DNA from: Garcia nutans
Taxonomy: Eukaryota; Streptophyta; Magnoliopsida; Malpighiales; Euphorbiaceae
Reading direction: 5' to 3'
DNA length: 64,000 bases
NCBI GenBank assembly: GCA_947685225.1
Contig: CANTUV010000062.1
Location: 16,822,501 to 16,886,500, forward strand
How positions within the stretch are numbered: position 1 is the first letter of the stretch; each line of letters begins with the position of its first letter. Shown piece after piece: positions 43,488 through 54,433 of this stretch. The translations under genes were made by a program, and so were the position numbers. A model generated the notes under the pieces. It searched no databases, was not told the DNA's origin, and saw nothing but the letters and a program-made list of their open reading frames with translations.

Positions 43488-45714
43488 GTTAACGGTGCCA
43501 AAACTTGTTAGGACTCGAACCTAGCTATCTGCAAGTGCACAGGCCTTATCAAGTAATACATTGATAAGTAGAGTATCATTTCCACGAGAAATGTTGTTTT
43601 AAGTACTAAATATTTAAACTGTTTATTATTAGGATAACAAAAGTTGATTTAAGATTAAACTTTAAACAAAAGTAAATTGTTGAAGTTGAATCTAATAATA
43701 TAAAACTTAGGGTTAAGTGACCTTTTATGAGTTTATTATGGATTTTCTAAATTATTAATTTTAATTCAGTTTCCCTTTTTATTAATGGTTGAATTCTCCT
43801 TAATGAAGCTTAAGTCTCTCTCAAGTATCAAAGCTAATATCAATTTAACCTATATGTCTACTGATCACAAGTAATTAAATCAATTCATTAAGTTTTGTGA
43901 GAATCTTGAATCAACCTCTTAAATGTTTAACCTTATCTCTAAGTGAAAAACTTCTTTAAGATTGTTATCTCCATGGACAAATATTGTGCTTCCACTCTCA
44001 CTCCATCACACAACATCTCAATTCAATTAATTATTGGCCATCTAATCAAAGCATTAAGATCAAAGATAATAAAATAATCATCTCAATTCAATTGTTAGGA
44101 CTCGTCCAAAACTTGTTAGGACTCGGGCCTAGCTATCTACAAGTGCATAGGCTTTATCAAGTAATACATTGATAAGTAGAGTATTGTTCTCACGAGGAAG
44201 GTTGTTTTAAATACTAAATAATTAAACTGTTTATTATTTGGATAACAAAAGTTGGTTTATGATTAAATTAAACTTTAAACAAAAGTTAATTGCTGAAATT
44301 GAATCTAATAATATAAAACTTATGGTTAAGTCACCTTTATGAGTTTATTATGAATTTTCTAAATTATTAATTTTAATTCAATTTCTCTTTTTATTCATGG
44401 TTGAATTCTCCTTAATCAAGTTTAAGTCTCTCTTAAGTACCAAAACTAATATCAATTTAACCTATATGTCTACTCTCGTGATCACAAGTAATTAAATCAA
44501 TTCATTAAGTTTTGTGAGAATCTTGAATCAACCTCTTAAATGTTTAACTTTATCTATAAGTGAAAAACTTCTTTAAGATTGTTATCTCCATGGACAAATA
44601 TTGTGCTTCCACTCTCACTCCATCACACAACATCTTAATTCAATTAATTATTGGTCATATAATCAAAGTATTAAGATCAAAAATAATAAAATAATCAAAG
44701 ATAAAATTAATTAAATCAATTAGGCAATAAGTATTCCATAATAAACTCAATAAAAGGGACCAACCCTAAAAGAGTTTAGTTCTTCATATTTAAAGTAAAA
44801 ATATAATATTTATTTAATGAAAACATAAAAACAAGAAAGCACAAACTCTAGTTCTTGATTTGGAGAAGAACTCCTTTAGGACTCCTTGAATCTCTTCTTT
44901 GAAACCCTATTTTACTCTTCTTTTAAAATAGAGAGTAGAACTCAATTAATACAAGTTTTGGGTACAAAGAATTAACCTTACTATTCTCTCACTTGTATCT
45001 AAAGCTCTCTTGTTTTTAAAACACACACTAACTTTTATCTAAAACTAAATCAAAGACTCGTCTATCATAACATCGTCCCCTTAAACCTTTGGAGGAATGG
45101 TGTTTATATAGAGTGATTGGAGGCTTTTTTTATGGTGGCAAGCTGTCAAATACAAGTTGCAGCTGTTTAGATCTTCAAAATTAAAATTTCTGGCTTAAAG
45201 TCATCATTATATGGATGCCATAGTCGTGGCCTGGGTTCATTTGGACTGTTTTGAGCCGTTTTCCAGTTGTAAATTGCGGCTTTATGGGCCACGGTTGTAG
45301 TATTTTGATTTCCACAGTCATGGCATTTGAATTGAGGCTGCAATTTCTGACTTTTCTTCCTGTTCTTAGCTATGGCAGTAGGGAAATGGATCCCATGGAT
45401 AAGGCCACAGTCATGGCATTAATTTTTCTTTTGGAACTTTTATTTTTCTTCAATTTTTGAAGTAGCAGACTTAAATTTATTTCCAGGGTTGTGGCCTTGA
45501 AAGGCCACAGTCGTGGCACTTCATTCTTTCTTCATTTTTGCTTCCTTTTCTTTGATTTTACACCTCTATTCATCAAAACCTTTAATCTTGTCTTCTCATG
45601 CTTTAATAATGTAATTCTAACTAAATTAAATAAAATCCATCAAATTCAATTGAAAATAATTAAAATCATGGTTAGAATTACATAAAATATTTGATCAAAT
45701 TTTCACTCTATCAA
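43488..45714 (-). repeat. LTR of an Athila/Tat-like element with internal duplication
   Basis: Starts TGTTAGGACT. The terminal box (CTATCTGCAAGTGCACAGGCC...AGTATCATTTCCACGAG) has the same layout as the Athila LTR end at 60599 (CGCAAGTATACGAGG...GGTCGTTTCCCC). The first part is duplicated in tandem. Toward the other end are GC-rich hairpins around GGCCACAGTCGTGGC at 45215-45520. The exact outer boundary is not visible. Confidence 0.5.
43490..44700. repeat. Tandem duplication, period about 608 bp
   Basis: AACTTGTTAGGACTCG at 43502 recurs at 44110. The following 590 bp repeat with modest divergence and a few small indels (for example CTGATCACAAG against CTCTCGTGATCACAAG). Confidence 0.88.
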
Positions 45715-45753
45715 GTACAAAACTGATTTTGATTAAGAGCCATCATTTAACAA

Positions 45754-48700
45754 TCTCCACCTTAGCAAATAATCATCCCCTTTAGAAGACTCGCTCAACT
45801 TTAAAAATCTGCACCTCCACCTGGAGTTTCAACATCTTCACAAATTCTTAGTTTGTGATTTGGAGTGAGTCCAAACAATGTTTCAACTTCTTCAAAGGTA
45901 GCATCTTTATTAACATATCTGTTGCATTTTCCTTTATATGTATCTTCATCAACAAAATCTCACCAGAAGAAATTACCTCTCTGATTTTGTGATATCTTAC
46001 ATCAGTATACTTTGTTCTAGCATGGTATACTTGATTATTGGAAAACCCTATAACACTTTGATTATCACAGTATATACCACAAGCCTGCTGCTTGAAGCTT
46101 GATTCCGAGACAAGCCCTTTTAACCACAATGTTTCCTTAGTTGCTTTCATTATTGCCATGTATTATGCCTCTGTGATAGATAAAGTAATCACACTTTGCA
46201 AGGTTGACCTCCAACTAATTGAAACATTTACAAGTGTGAAAATGTAGCCTGTAGCAAACTTCCTATCATCTATATCTCCAGCGTAGTATGAATTAACATA
46301 TCCAACAATGGAAACCAAATTATTTACTGCACCATAACAAATCACATAATCAAAGCTACCTCTTAAGTATAAAAGAATCCATTTTATAGCATACTAGTGT
46401 TCCTTGCCTGAATTAGCCATAAACCTGCTAACCGTACTGATTGCTTGTGCTAAGTCTAGTCTTGTACACACTATCACTTACATCAAACTCCCTACTGTAG
46501 TAGCATACGCAACCTTTGCCATGTATTGCAATTCTTCCTCTATTATAGGACACTGATGGCTAGACAATTTGAAATGATTAGTCAGAGGAGTAGTAACTAG
46601 TTTTACTTTGTCCATACCAAATCTCTCCAATACTTTTTCAATGTAATTCTTTTGTGAGAGCCATAGCTTTCTATTTTTTGTATCTCTATTAATCTCTATG
46701 CCAAAAATTTTCTTTACAATACCTAAGTTCTTTATGTCAATTCTTGACTTAACAAGGATTTAAAGTCACACATCTTTCATGTCTCTTGCAGCAGTTAACA
46801 TATCATCAGTATAAATTAACAACTAGATAAATGATATATTCTTTAAATACTTAAGATATAGACAACAATCATACTCACAACGGATAAAGCTGATACTTAT
46901 CATGTAAGAATCAAACCACTTGTACCATTGTCTTGTGAATTGCTTTAACCCATAGAGGGATTTCTTAAGCTTGCATACAAGATGTTGATTATCATGCTCC
47001 TTAAATCCTTCTAGTTGTTCCAAATAAATCTACTGCCCTAATTCACCATGAAGGAAAGCTATCTTCACATTTAACTACTTCAAATCTAGGTTTAACTGAG
47101 CTGTTAATGCTAACAATACTCTACTAGTTGTATGTTTAACTATCGGTGAGAATAGTTCATTGTAGTCAATCCCTTTCTTCATAAGTATCCCTTTGCAACT
47201 AACCATGCCTTGTATCATACACCTTCTTTCTCAGAAGCTCCTTCCTTCTATCTATAGACCCACTTGCATCTAATAACCTTTTTCCCCTTCGGAGGTTTTG
47301 CTAACTCCCATGTTTAATTTCTATGTAATGACTCCATTTCTTTAGCCATAGCTTCTAACCATCTTTCTTATTCTATAACTGACATTACTTCCTGAAAAGA
47401 ACTTGGTTCTCTTTCACTTGTTAGTAAAGCAAAGGAAGCCAAGTCATTGTCTTCATGATATCTAGCTAGAGATCTAATTATGCGTCTAGGTTTATTTATG
47501 GCAATAATATGCTCATGTTGATGATGCTGCACTATTGTACTATTTGAATCATCATCCTTAATTTGAGATTTAATTACTGGCTGAACTAGTTTTAAATGAC
47601 TATCCAACCCAAGCTTTACATCTACCTTGGAAGTCGAACCTAAAGCTTCTTGAGATGATTCCTGCTTGTTTACTATAGCCTACTCATCAAAGATTGCATC
47701 ACTACTAACTATCACCTTCTTTACCTTAGGATCTCAAAGTCTATATCCTTTTACCCCTTTTTCCATATCCGACAAAGATGCATTTTATTGACTTTTAAAT
47801 GCAATTTTGATCTCTCATCACTAGAGATTAATGCGTAGGCTGGACATCTAAATACCTTGAGTGTAGAGTAGTCGACGTCTTTACCTGTCCAAGACTTTGT
47901 GTGGACTTTCCCTCTAACTTACTTAAAGGCAACCTATTTATGATGAAATAAGCAGCATTCATTGCTTCTACCCAAAACTATTTAGGTGACCCTACTTGTA
48001 ATCTCATTGCTTTAGCTCTTTCTAATAATGTCCTGTTCATCCTTCCTACTACCCCATTTTGCTGAGGTGTCTTAGGAACTATGGAATGTCACTCAATTCC
48101 TTCTTTATTATAGAAATCTTTTAACTCCTTAGATTTTGCTCACCCCCATTGTCAAACCTTAGGCACTTCACGCTTTTTTCTATCTATTTCTCAACACCAG
48201 CTTTCCACTCTTTGAACTATGAGAATACATTGCCTTTCTCCTTTATGAAATATACCCAAACTTTTTGGGAGAAGTGATCTATGAATGTTACAAAAATATG
48301 TAGTTCCACCTTTTGATACAGTTTGTATTGGATCCTAAACATTTGAGTGAACATGCTCCAATACTTGCTCACTTATATGACCTAAGCGCATATGCCAGAA
48401 CTTTGATTCATCCAAACTATCGTCTATTGATGAACATGCAGAATTGTTGTTCACAACTGTACTTCCTTCTAGCCTATACAAATTGCTTCCTAAATGCTTT
48501 CCCTTCATCACAATCATAACCCCCTATGGATACTTTAAGAATTCCACTATTTGGAGCTGCTGAAAATCTACATAATTTCTTTTATAATTATCCTAAAGAA
48601 ATCATATCCTTCTTCAATTTGGGAAAGTGATTGACATTCTCCAATGTTTTGATTATGCCACCAAACATTTTGATTCTAACACTTCAAATCCCCATAACCT

Positions 48701-48960
48701 TGCAAGTATGATTGTTACCCAAACTTACATTGCCAGCATCACATGCCTTATAACTATAAAACTAATCTCTGTGTGTAGTATAGTGTGATGAGCATGCTGA
48801 ATCTAAAGTCTACATGCCTGATTATGAATCATTACTTATCGTCAAGGCTACTACGAGATCTTCCCCTTTTGAATATCCTCAAGGTGAATTTTTCCATCTC
48901 CAACTTATGAATTGAAATGTGAGACATTAGAGTTGTCACCACTTCTCGTAGTCAAGCATT
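45754..48960 (-). pseudogene. Decayed Ty1/copia pol
   Basis: Minus-strand order: GAG-pre-integrase at 48517-48335 (SKFWHMRLGHISEQVL), integrase remnants at about 48330-47650, linker at 47607-47368, RT at 47110-46400 (CKLKKSLYGLKQFTRQWYKW; active site LIYTDD near 46800-46822, Thr replacing the usual Val), and RNase H at 46345-45848 (GYVNSYYAGDIDDRKFATGY, IYCDNQSVIGFSNN, YHARTKYTDVRYHKIRE). Many stops and frameshifts. The 5' end is cut off at 48963 by the Tat LTR. Confidence 0.88.
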
Positions 48961-48962
48961 TC

Positions 48963-51143
48963 TGTATACCCTTAATTTTTTATCCAGTCCGGTTCAATAT
49001 ATTTTATATAGTCCAAAATAATTTTTGTGTTATTTTAATTAAATAATATTTATTTTAGTATTTATTTTTTTATTATAATTTTTTTTAAAAAATTATAATA
49101 AAAATGATAAATAAATAATAAATAAAAATAAAAATCGGCAAATAAAAAATCGGCGACGAATTTTTCGTCGCCGAAAGTAATTGGCCAAGGCCAATTTCGC
49201 CTGTAGGTTCCTGCGAGAGAAATGGCCAAAGCCATTTCGCCGCAGGAAATTCCTGTGGCAAAATTGGCTGGCCTCGCTCAGTTCGCAATTTTCCACGCAG
49301 TTTCTCCCAAATTCCCTCGCGACCCGTAGCAGTTTTTCGCCAGCAAAATTTTTCAACGCAATTTTTTTCGAAACCAAATTCTATTTGGTTTTGGTTTCTT
49401 TTCATAATGAATTTTAGTTTTCTTAAACAATTAGGATTAATCATATAAATTTTCCTATAAATAACACTTTAAAGGATCAGAAAAAGGGACTTTGAGGGGA
49501 GAGAACTTTGGACTTGGATCGGATAGTGGAACTTCATATTTGAGAGGAATAAGCAAGCAACCAATCAAGCCATCAAAGGCAGCAATCTTGACTTTGTCCT
49601 TGTTCATCTAGATAGCAATTTTTGGTGGAACCAACGAACGGAGGTTTGAATCTCTAGTTTCTTTCTTTATTTCTTACTGAAATTGAAAATTACTTTTCTG
49701 TTTCTTCTAAACCTTAGAACCCTAATTTATTTCTTCTAAATCTTAAAACCCTAATTTGTTTCTTTTGTTTTCCAAAAATCTTAAATCGTTTTGTTTCTTC
49801 TAAAACTTAAGAACCCTAATTCTGTTTCTTATAAAACTTAAGAACCCTAATTTATTTCTTCTAAAACTTAAGAACCCTAATTTATTTCTTCTAAGCCTTA
49901 AAACCTTAAATTGATCCTTCTATTTCCAAAAACCCTAAAAAATGCTTTTCTGTTTCCAAAAACCTTAAATCGTTTTGCCTATTTCCAAAAATTTTATAAA
50001 ACCCTAAATTATTTTCTCAAATCCTAAAACCAAACAAATTTTCCTAAACACCAAAAACCCTAATTCTCTCAAAACCAAAATAGTAAACCCTAAATTTTCC
50101 TAAACTCTAATTAATTGAATTTAAAACCCCAAACTAGTTAATTTAAACCCTAAAGCCATAATCTAATAAAACTAAAACAATAATCCAGTAGCTAAGAATT
50201 ATAAAGCTAAATGTTTTAAAATATCCAAACCCTAATTTTATAATTTTACCCTTCAAACCCTAATTTGATCAATTAAAAAATCTTACTAATTTATTAAATT
50301 ATAACACCCTAATCCATTTCAACTCTCTTAAAACTTACAGTAGCCTAAATAAATAATAATAATAATACTAAAATTCTAAAACTCTAAATATTAATTAAAG
50401 AACTTTAAAAAGAAACAGTAAACCTCAATTTATATCTTTACTTGCTTTATTTTTAGATTTTATTATATAGTATGCTTTAGTGATTGATTTATTTAATTTC
50501 AATGCTTGATTTTATTTATCATGGATGAATGTTTATTATTTTGATTGATGTTTAATATCTTTGATGAATGACTTATTTATGATGAATGATTATTTACTTT
50601 TATCGATTTATTTTGATTTCCCAAATGTTATAAGAGGTATGTTCCGCTTTGTGGGTACCTCATTAATTAAGTTCTATGTAATTTAAATTGCTTTTATATT
50701 TTAGACCAATGTAAATGACATGTTTCTACCTTTTGGTGGGTGTACTATTGGTTTAGACATGGATGATGTAAGGACATGTTTCCATCCTCTGATGGGTGTC
50801 CATTTATTTGCTTTGTTTGGACATTGCTTTGATTTTAATATAATGATGCTTTATTTCAATTGTTGTGTGTAATATGGATAATATTGTTATATTTAAGAAT
50901 TTTATAATATTAAGACCTGTAAAGGAGGCCGGTTCCAATGAACCGGGCGTTGTGGGGGTGCTTGGTCATTTCTCATCTTTCCCACATGTGCCCAACTTTC
51001 CAAACCCATTAGGGGGTTGGGGATTCCTTAGGAATCGAGTCATCCACCCCTTTCTTTTTCCCTGCCCGTCCGGGTAGCAACTCTATTTTCTTCTGACTTA
51101 GGTCCGTGTTCTCTAAGGCCCCAAGCCTAAACAGTGCCGAAGT
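48963..51143 (+). repeat. 5' LTR of Tat element copy B
   Basis: Begins TGTATACCCTTAAT where copia homology ends. It contains a region packed with AACCCTAA (49680-50330), the block GGAGGCCGGTTCCAATGAACCGGGC (50923-50948), GGGATTCCTTAGGAATCGAG, and TTCTCTAAGGCCCCAAGCC. It is followed at once by a primer-site-like sequence. 62786-64000 and 60386-60598 carry the same blocks in inverted order. Several palindromes are visible (CCGGTTCCAATGAACCGG; TTCCTTAGGAA). Confidence 0.75.
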
Positions 51144-51161
51144 TGGCGACTCCGCTGGGGA
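51144..51161 (+). promoter_or_regulatory. Tat primer-binding site (probable)
   Basis: TGGCGACTCCGCTGGGGA directly after the LTR blocks. It has the TGG start and length expected of a site pairing with a tRNA 3' end, and lies at the border between LTR and leader. I have not identified the tRNA. Confidence 0.6.
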
Positions 51162-51249
51162 TAATAGAAGTTGATTCCGTTGGTCTTTATATTATTCTAT
51201 TCTTTCTTATAATGATATTATCCATTGCATCATATTAGATTGCATCGTG

Positions 51250-53362
51250 TGTAATATCCCAAAGTATACCTTAAAAGTTTTGGAGTTATTGTTGTATTTG
51301 GATTTAATGTATAAAGTGGTGTAGGAAAAGTAAGTATATATATAATTGATTGATAATAATAATAATAATCATAATAATAAAAGAAAGAGGAAAGGTAAGT
51401 TAAAGAGAGTGAAAGGTGTGTGGTGGAAGATATTTTAGAAATAATTAATTATATTATTATTATATATATATATAAATATTTAAGATAAGAACAAAAGAAA
51501 GAGGAAATTCTTTCTTTCTTCTTCTTCGTCTTCGTGGTCGAGAGAGAGAGAGAGAGAGAGGGAGATGTGATTTTATTGATCTTCACATCAAATTTCTTAA
51601 GGGTTTTAAGAAGATTGAAGATGGAGTTTGAAGATTTGGCAAGATATTCATGTAAGTATTCATTTCTTGAGTTGATTTTATTGATTATATATATATGTAA
51701 GTCTTCATCTTCTTGTCTTGATTTCTTTTTATTGAGGTTATGTTTGATATGGTTGGTGTGTGAGATGATGATAATGAAAGATTGAAGTATGTAAATGTGT
51801 TGAATTGGTATCTAAGTGATGATAAGTTGGGGTATTTGTGAGGATAATGATGGATTGTTGAGTAAGGGTTTAGTATAAATGAATTGGGAATTTGAGTAAT
51901 TGATTATAGTGATGTATATAATGATTATTATGATGATATAATGAAGTTATATAAGTGTTAAAGTGATAGGTAATTGATAGATATAAACAAAGATGTTGAT
52001 TAAGGGGGTTGTGGTATGAATTTTGAAGTGTTTGGTTTAAATTATTGAAAGACACGGCCAAGTTATGGGAGACACGGCCAAGTTAGAGGAAACTTGGCCG
52101 TGTTGGATGATTTTTGGAGAGACACGGCCACTGTCTTGGCCGTGTCCCTTGCCCGTTTCTGCTACTGCCTGATTTTGGTTGAGAGACACGGCCAAGCTAG
52201 GGGAGTCTTGGCCGTGTTGGAGCTTTTGGTTGAGAGACACGGCCACAAGCTTGGCTGTGTCCCTTGAGTGTGTTAGCTATTGATATTTATTCTTGACTAT
52301 TCTTACATTGTTGGATCCTCCAAAGGTCTTTTTGTATCTACACTTTAAAAATACTTAAAACAAAGATGACCTAAACAAATGTATATTGAGGATTCTAAAT
52401 CTAAGAATAAGGTAAATTATATATGTGTATATCAATGATGATCATTCTTAATGGATGTTTAATGTGTTTGATTATGTATATTTCAATAATGAGGTATTAT
52501 AATGTGAATTGAGACATAATGAGATGACTAAAGCATGTTTGACTATATGAAATATGTAATGTGAATCTTGTGAAATGTAATGTGCTATATGTATAATGAT
52601 GAATTGATTAATGTGATTTGAGATATAATGATTGAAAAAAAATGAATAGAGTATATTGCCTATATGATGATGAATTTAAGATATATGTTCAATGTAATGA
52701 ATTATGAGTACTTGAATAATAAAGTGTTATATGTTGAAGTGAGATGTAATGTTATAAAGTATGGCATGATAATATTGCATAAATAAATTATTGAAAAGAG
52801 ATATGGTTTGAGAAGCTATGTTGAAATATGTGATTCTGAAAGTGTAATATGACATGTAATATGTATATGAGATAGAAATGGTAAGTATCGTTTTGTGAAT
52901 GTTTTATGTAAATATGTGTATAATTTATGAGATTAGTGGGAATATATGAAGAATGCATTGAGAAAGGAAAAACGAGATAAGAGAACAATAAAACATGATG
53001 CTAAAAATATGAGTTATGATTCTTTTGTAAAGTATATTTTAATATTTATTTGTACTTCTAAGCTTTCGAGCTTAGCGCGGTTACGTTGATCGCGCAGGTG
53101 AGTAGGTGATGGAGCTGTAGTCAAACCACTATGTCACGAAGAGGGCAAGTGTAGTTTGAGACCAACTAGAAGGTGATGCATTCATGTACAAGTTAATCAT
53201 GATTTTATTTTAATAAGATTGTATCTAAATTTATAACCTAAATTTTGGTAAAGGCAAAGATGTTTAATGGATTTTGAATAGTGACATCCCTAAACTTTAT
53301 ATACTTACTGTATGTATATTAGGTTTATGTATGGTACTTATATAGAGTATCAGGGTGTTACA
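51250..53362 (+). mobile_element. Solo LTR, TGTAATATCC family, copy 3, in the Tat leader
   Basis: TGTAATATCC at 51250 and GGGTGTTACA ending at 53362; flanks TCGTG (51245-51249) and TCGTA (53363-53367). It is plus-oriented, opposite to copies 1 and 2. It shares with them the pyrimidine/GAAGAAG-rich stretch near its 5' part and the GCGCAGGTGAGTAGG block (53090), equivalent to CACAGGTGACAGGG in copy 1. It has no gene. Unlike copies 1 and 2 it carries a GACACGGCC hairpin cluster at 52051-52263. A short (GA)n run lies at 51538-51562. Confidence 0.8.
52051..52263. repeat. GACACGGCC hairpins inside solo LTR copy 3
   Basis: Five arms and several complete stems, for example GACACGGCCAAG at 52072 with CTTGGCCGTGT at 52093, GACACGGCCACTGTCTTGGC at 52122, and GACACGGCCACAAGCTTGGC at 52236. 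The core is identical to the Athila LTR hairpins although the host LTR is of a different family. Confidence 0.85.
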
Positions 53363-54433
53363 TCGTATGCGTGAGTTAGGATGCCCGTGTTACCCATGTT
53401 GTGTTATGTGAGGGATACCATACTTTCACTCAAGGTATGGAGATCGAACATGGGTTAACCACTTATAGCCTTGTACCATTTGGTATATACTTGCTATGGG
53501 AACCTAAGCCTTTTAACCCAAAGACTAAAGCTCATATAATTACCCTAGTTACTTTCCTTAGGATTTTACCCCAAATGCATGTTGTTTGGCTATGGTTAAT
53601 TTATCTTGGCTTAAATCATGGCTTATTTGGTTTGCTCTTTTTCTAATATGACCTAAGTACATTATAAGCTCAAAATAAATTTTTCTTTCAAATCTAAAAG
53701 ACCAAAACTATTTTTAAAACTTTTCAAAATGGCCTTTGGATATAAAACTTTTCCATAAATAAATCAAAAATTCTTTTCTCATGACCCAAATACTAAGTCC
53801 AAAATCCATTTTTCTAAAATCTTTTTACAATGGGCTTAGAAACAAAATTTTTTTCAACCTTTTCTTACAAAGAGCTTGCAAATTATTTAGGTCAATTATG
53901 AAATACTAAAAATCAATTGTAAGCCTAGTTTATACTAAGAATAATTAACCATGAGCTTGTTTTTAGCATGAATCATTAGTTACTTTTCAAGTGAGAAATC
54001 TATCTATAATAAACCTCTTAGTTTAGTTTTAATCCAATATAGCATAAAAGCTATTATAGTTGGTTGAATGGATTAAAACCTAATTAATGGGAATTATTAT
54101 GAACTGATTTCCATTTTTGAAAATATAACTATTGGTTGAAATGTCCGAGGGAAATATTCAAAAACAAGGTACCCCATGTTGGTATTTTGTTAACCATATA
54201 CCTAGGATAAGAGACTCGCCATTCGTGTGTGGATGTTATAAGGTTGGAAGGAACGTCCTATTTGTCCTTGTTTGTTAATTGCTCGTGCATACATGCATAC
54301 ATCTGCATCTCATATCATTGATCCTTTATGGCTCACAGCCCTGAATTATGATTGTTCAAAAGCTTACGACAATCCAACCTACGCCGGAAGCGAAAAATCT
54401 AACAACGACTCAATCACTTGCTCATCAAAAACA
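53363..54433 (+). other. Tat copy B leader
   Basis: Untranslated leader between primer site and gag, resuming after the solo LTR. No credible gene; short frames at 53401-53646 lack any family resemblance. Confidence 0.5.

Larger units (their letters stand above)
42190..45752 (-). repeat. Copia LTR interrupted by a 3.2-kb block
   Basis: Downstream of the decayed copia pol, on the minus strand, the purine-rich GCTAAGGTGGAGAT is followed by TGTTAAATGATGGC (45752), an LTR start. It breaks off after ATCAGTTTTGTA at 45716. The same 12 bases occur at 42490-42501, where LTR-like sequence resumes and runs to about 42190 (TGTTAG on the plus strand), including the TACGTGATTCGGCAATTTGC box. The 12-bp direct repeat TACAAAACTGAT flanks the inserted block. 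Confidence 0.5.

Noticed and set aside
49085..49444. Frames on both strands near GGCGACGAATTTTTCGTCGCC in the Tat LTR
   Set aside because: Low-complexity LTR sequence with palindromes; both strands open, no recognisable domain.
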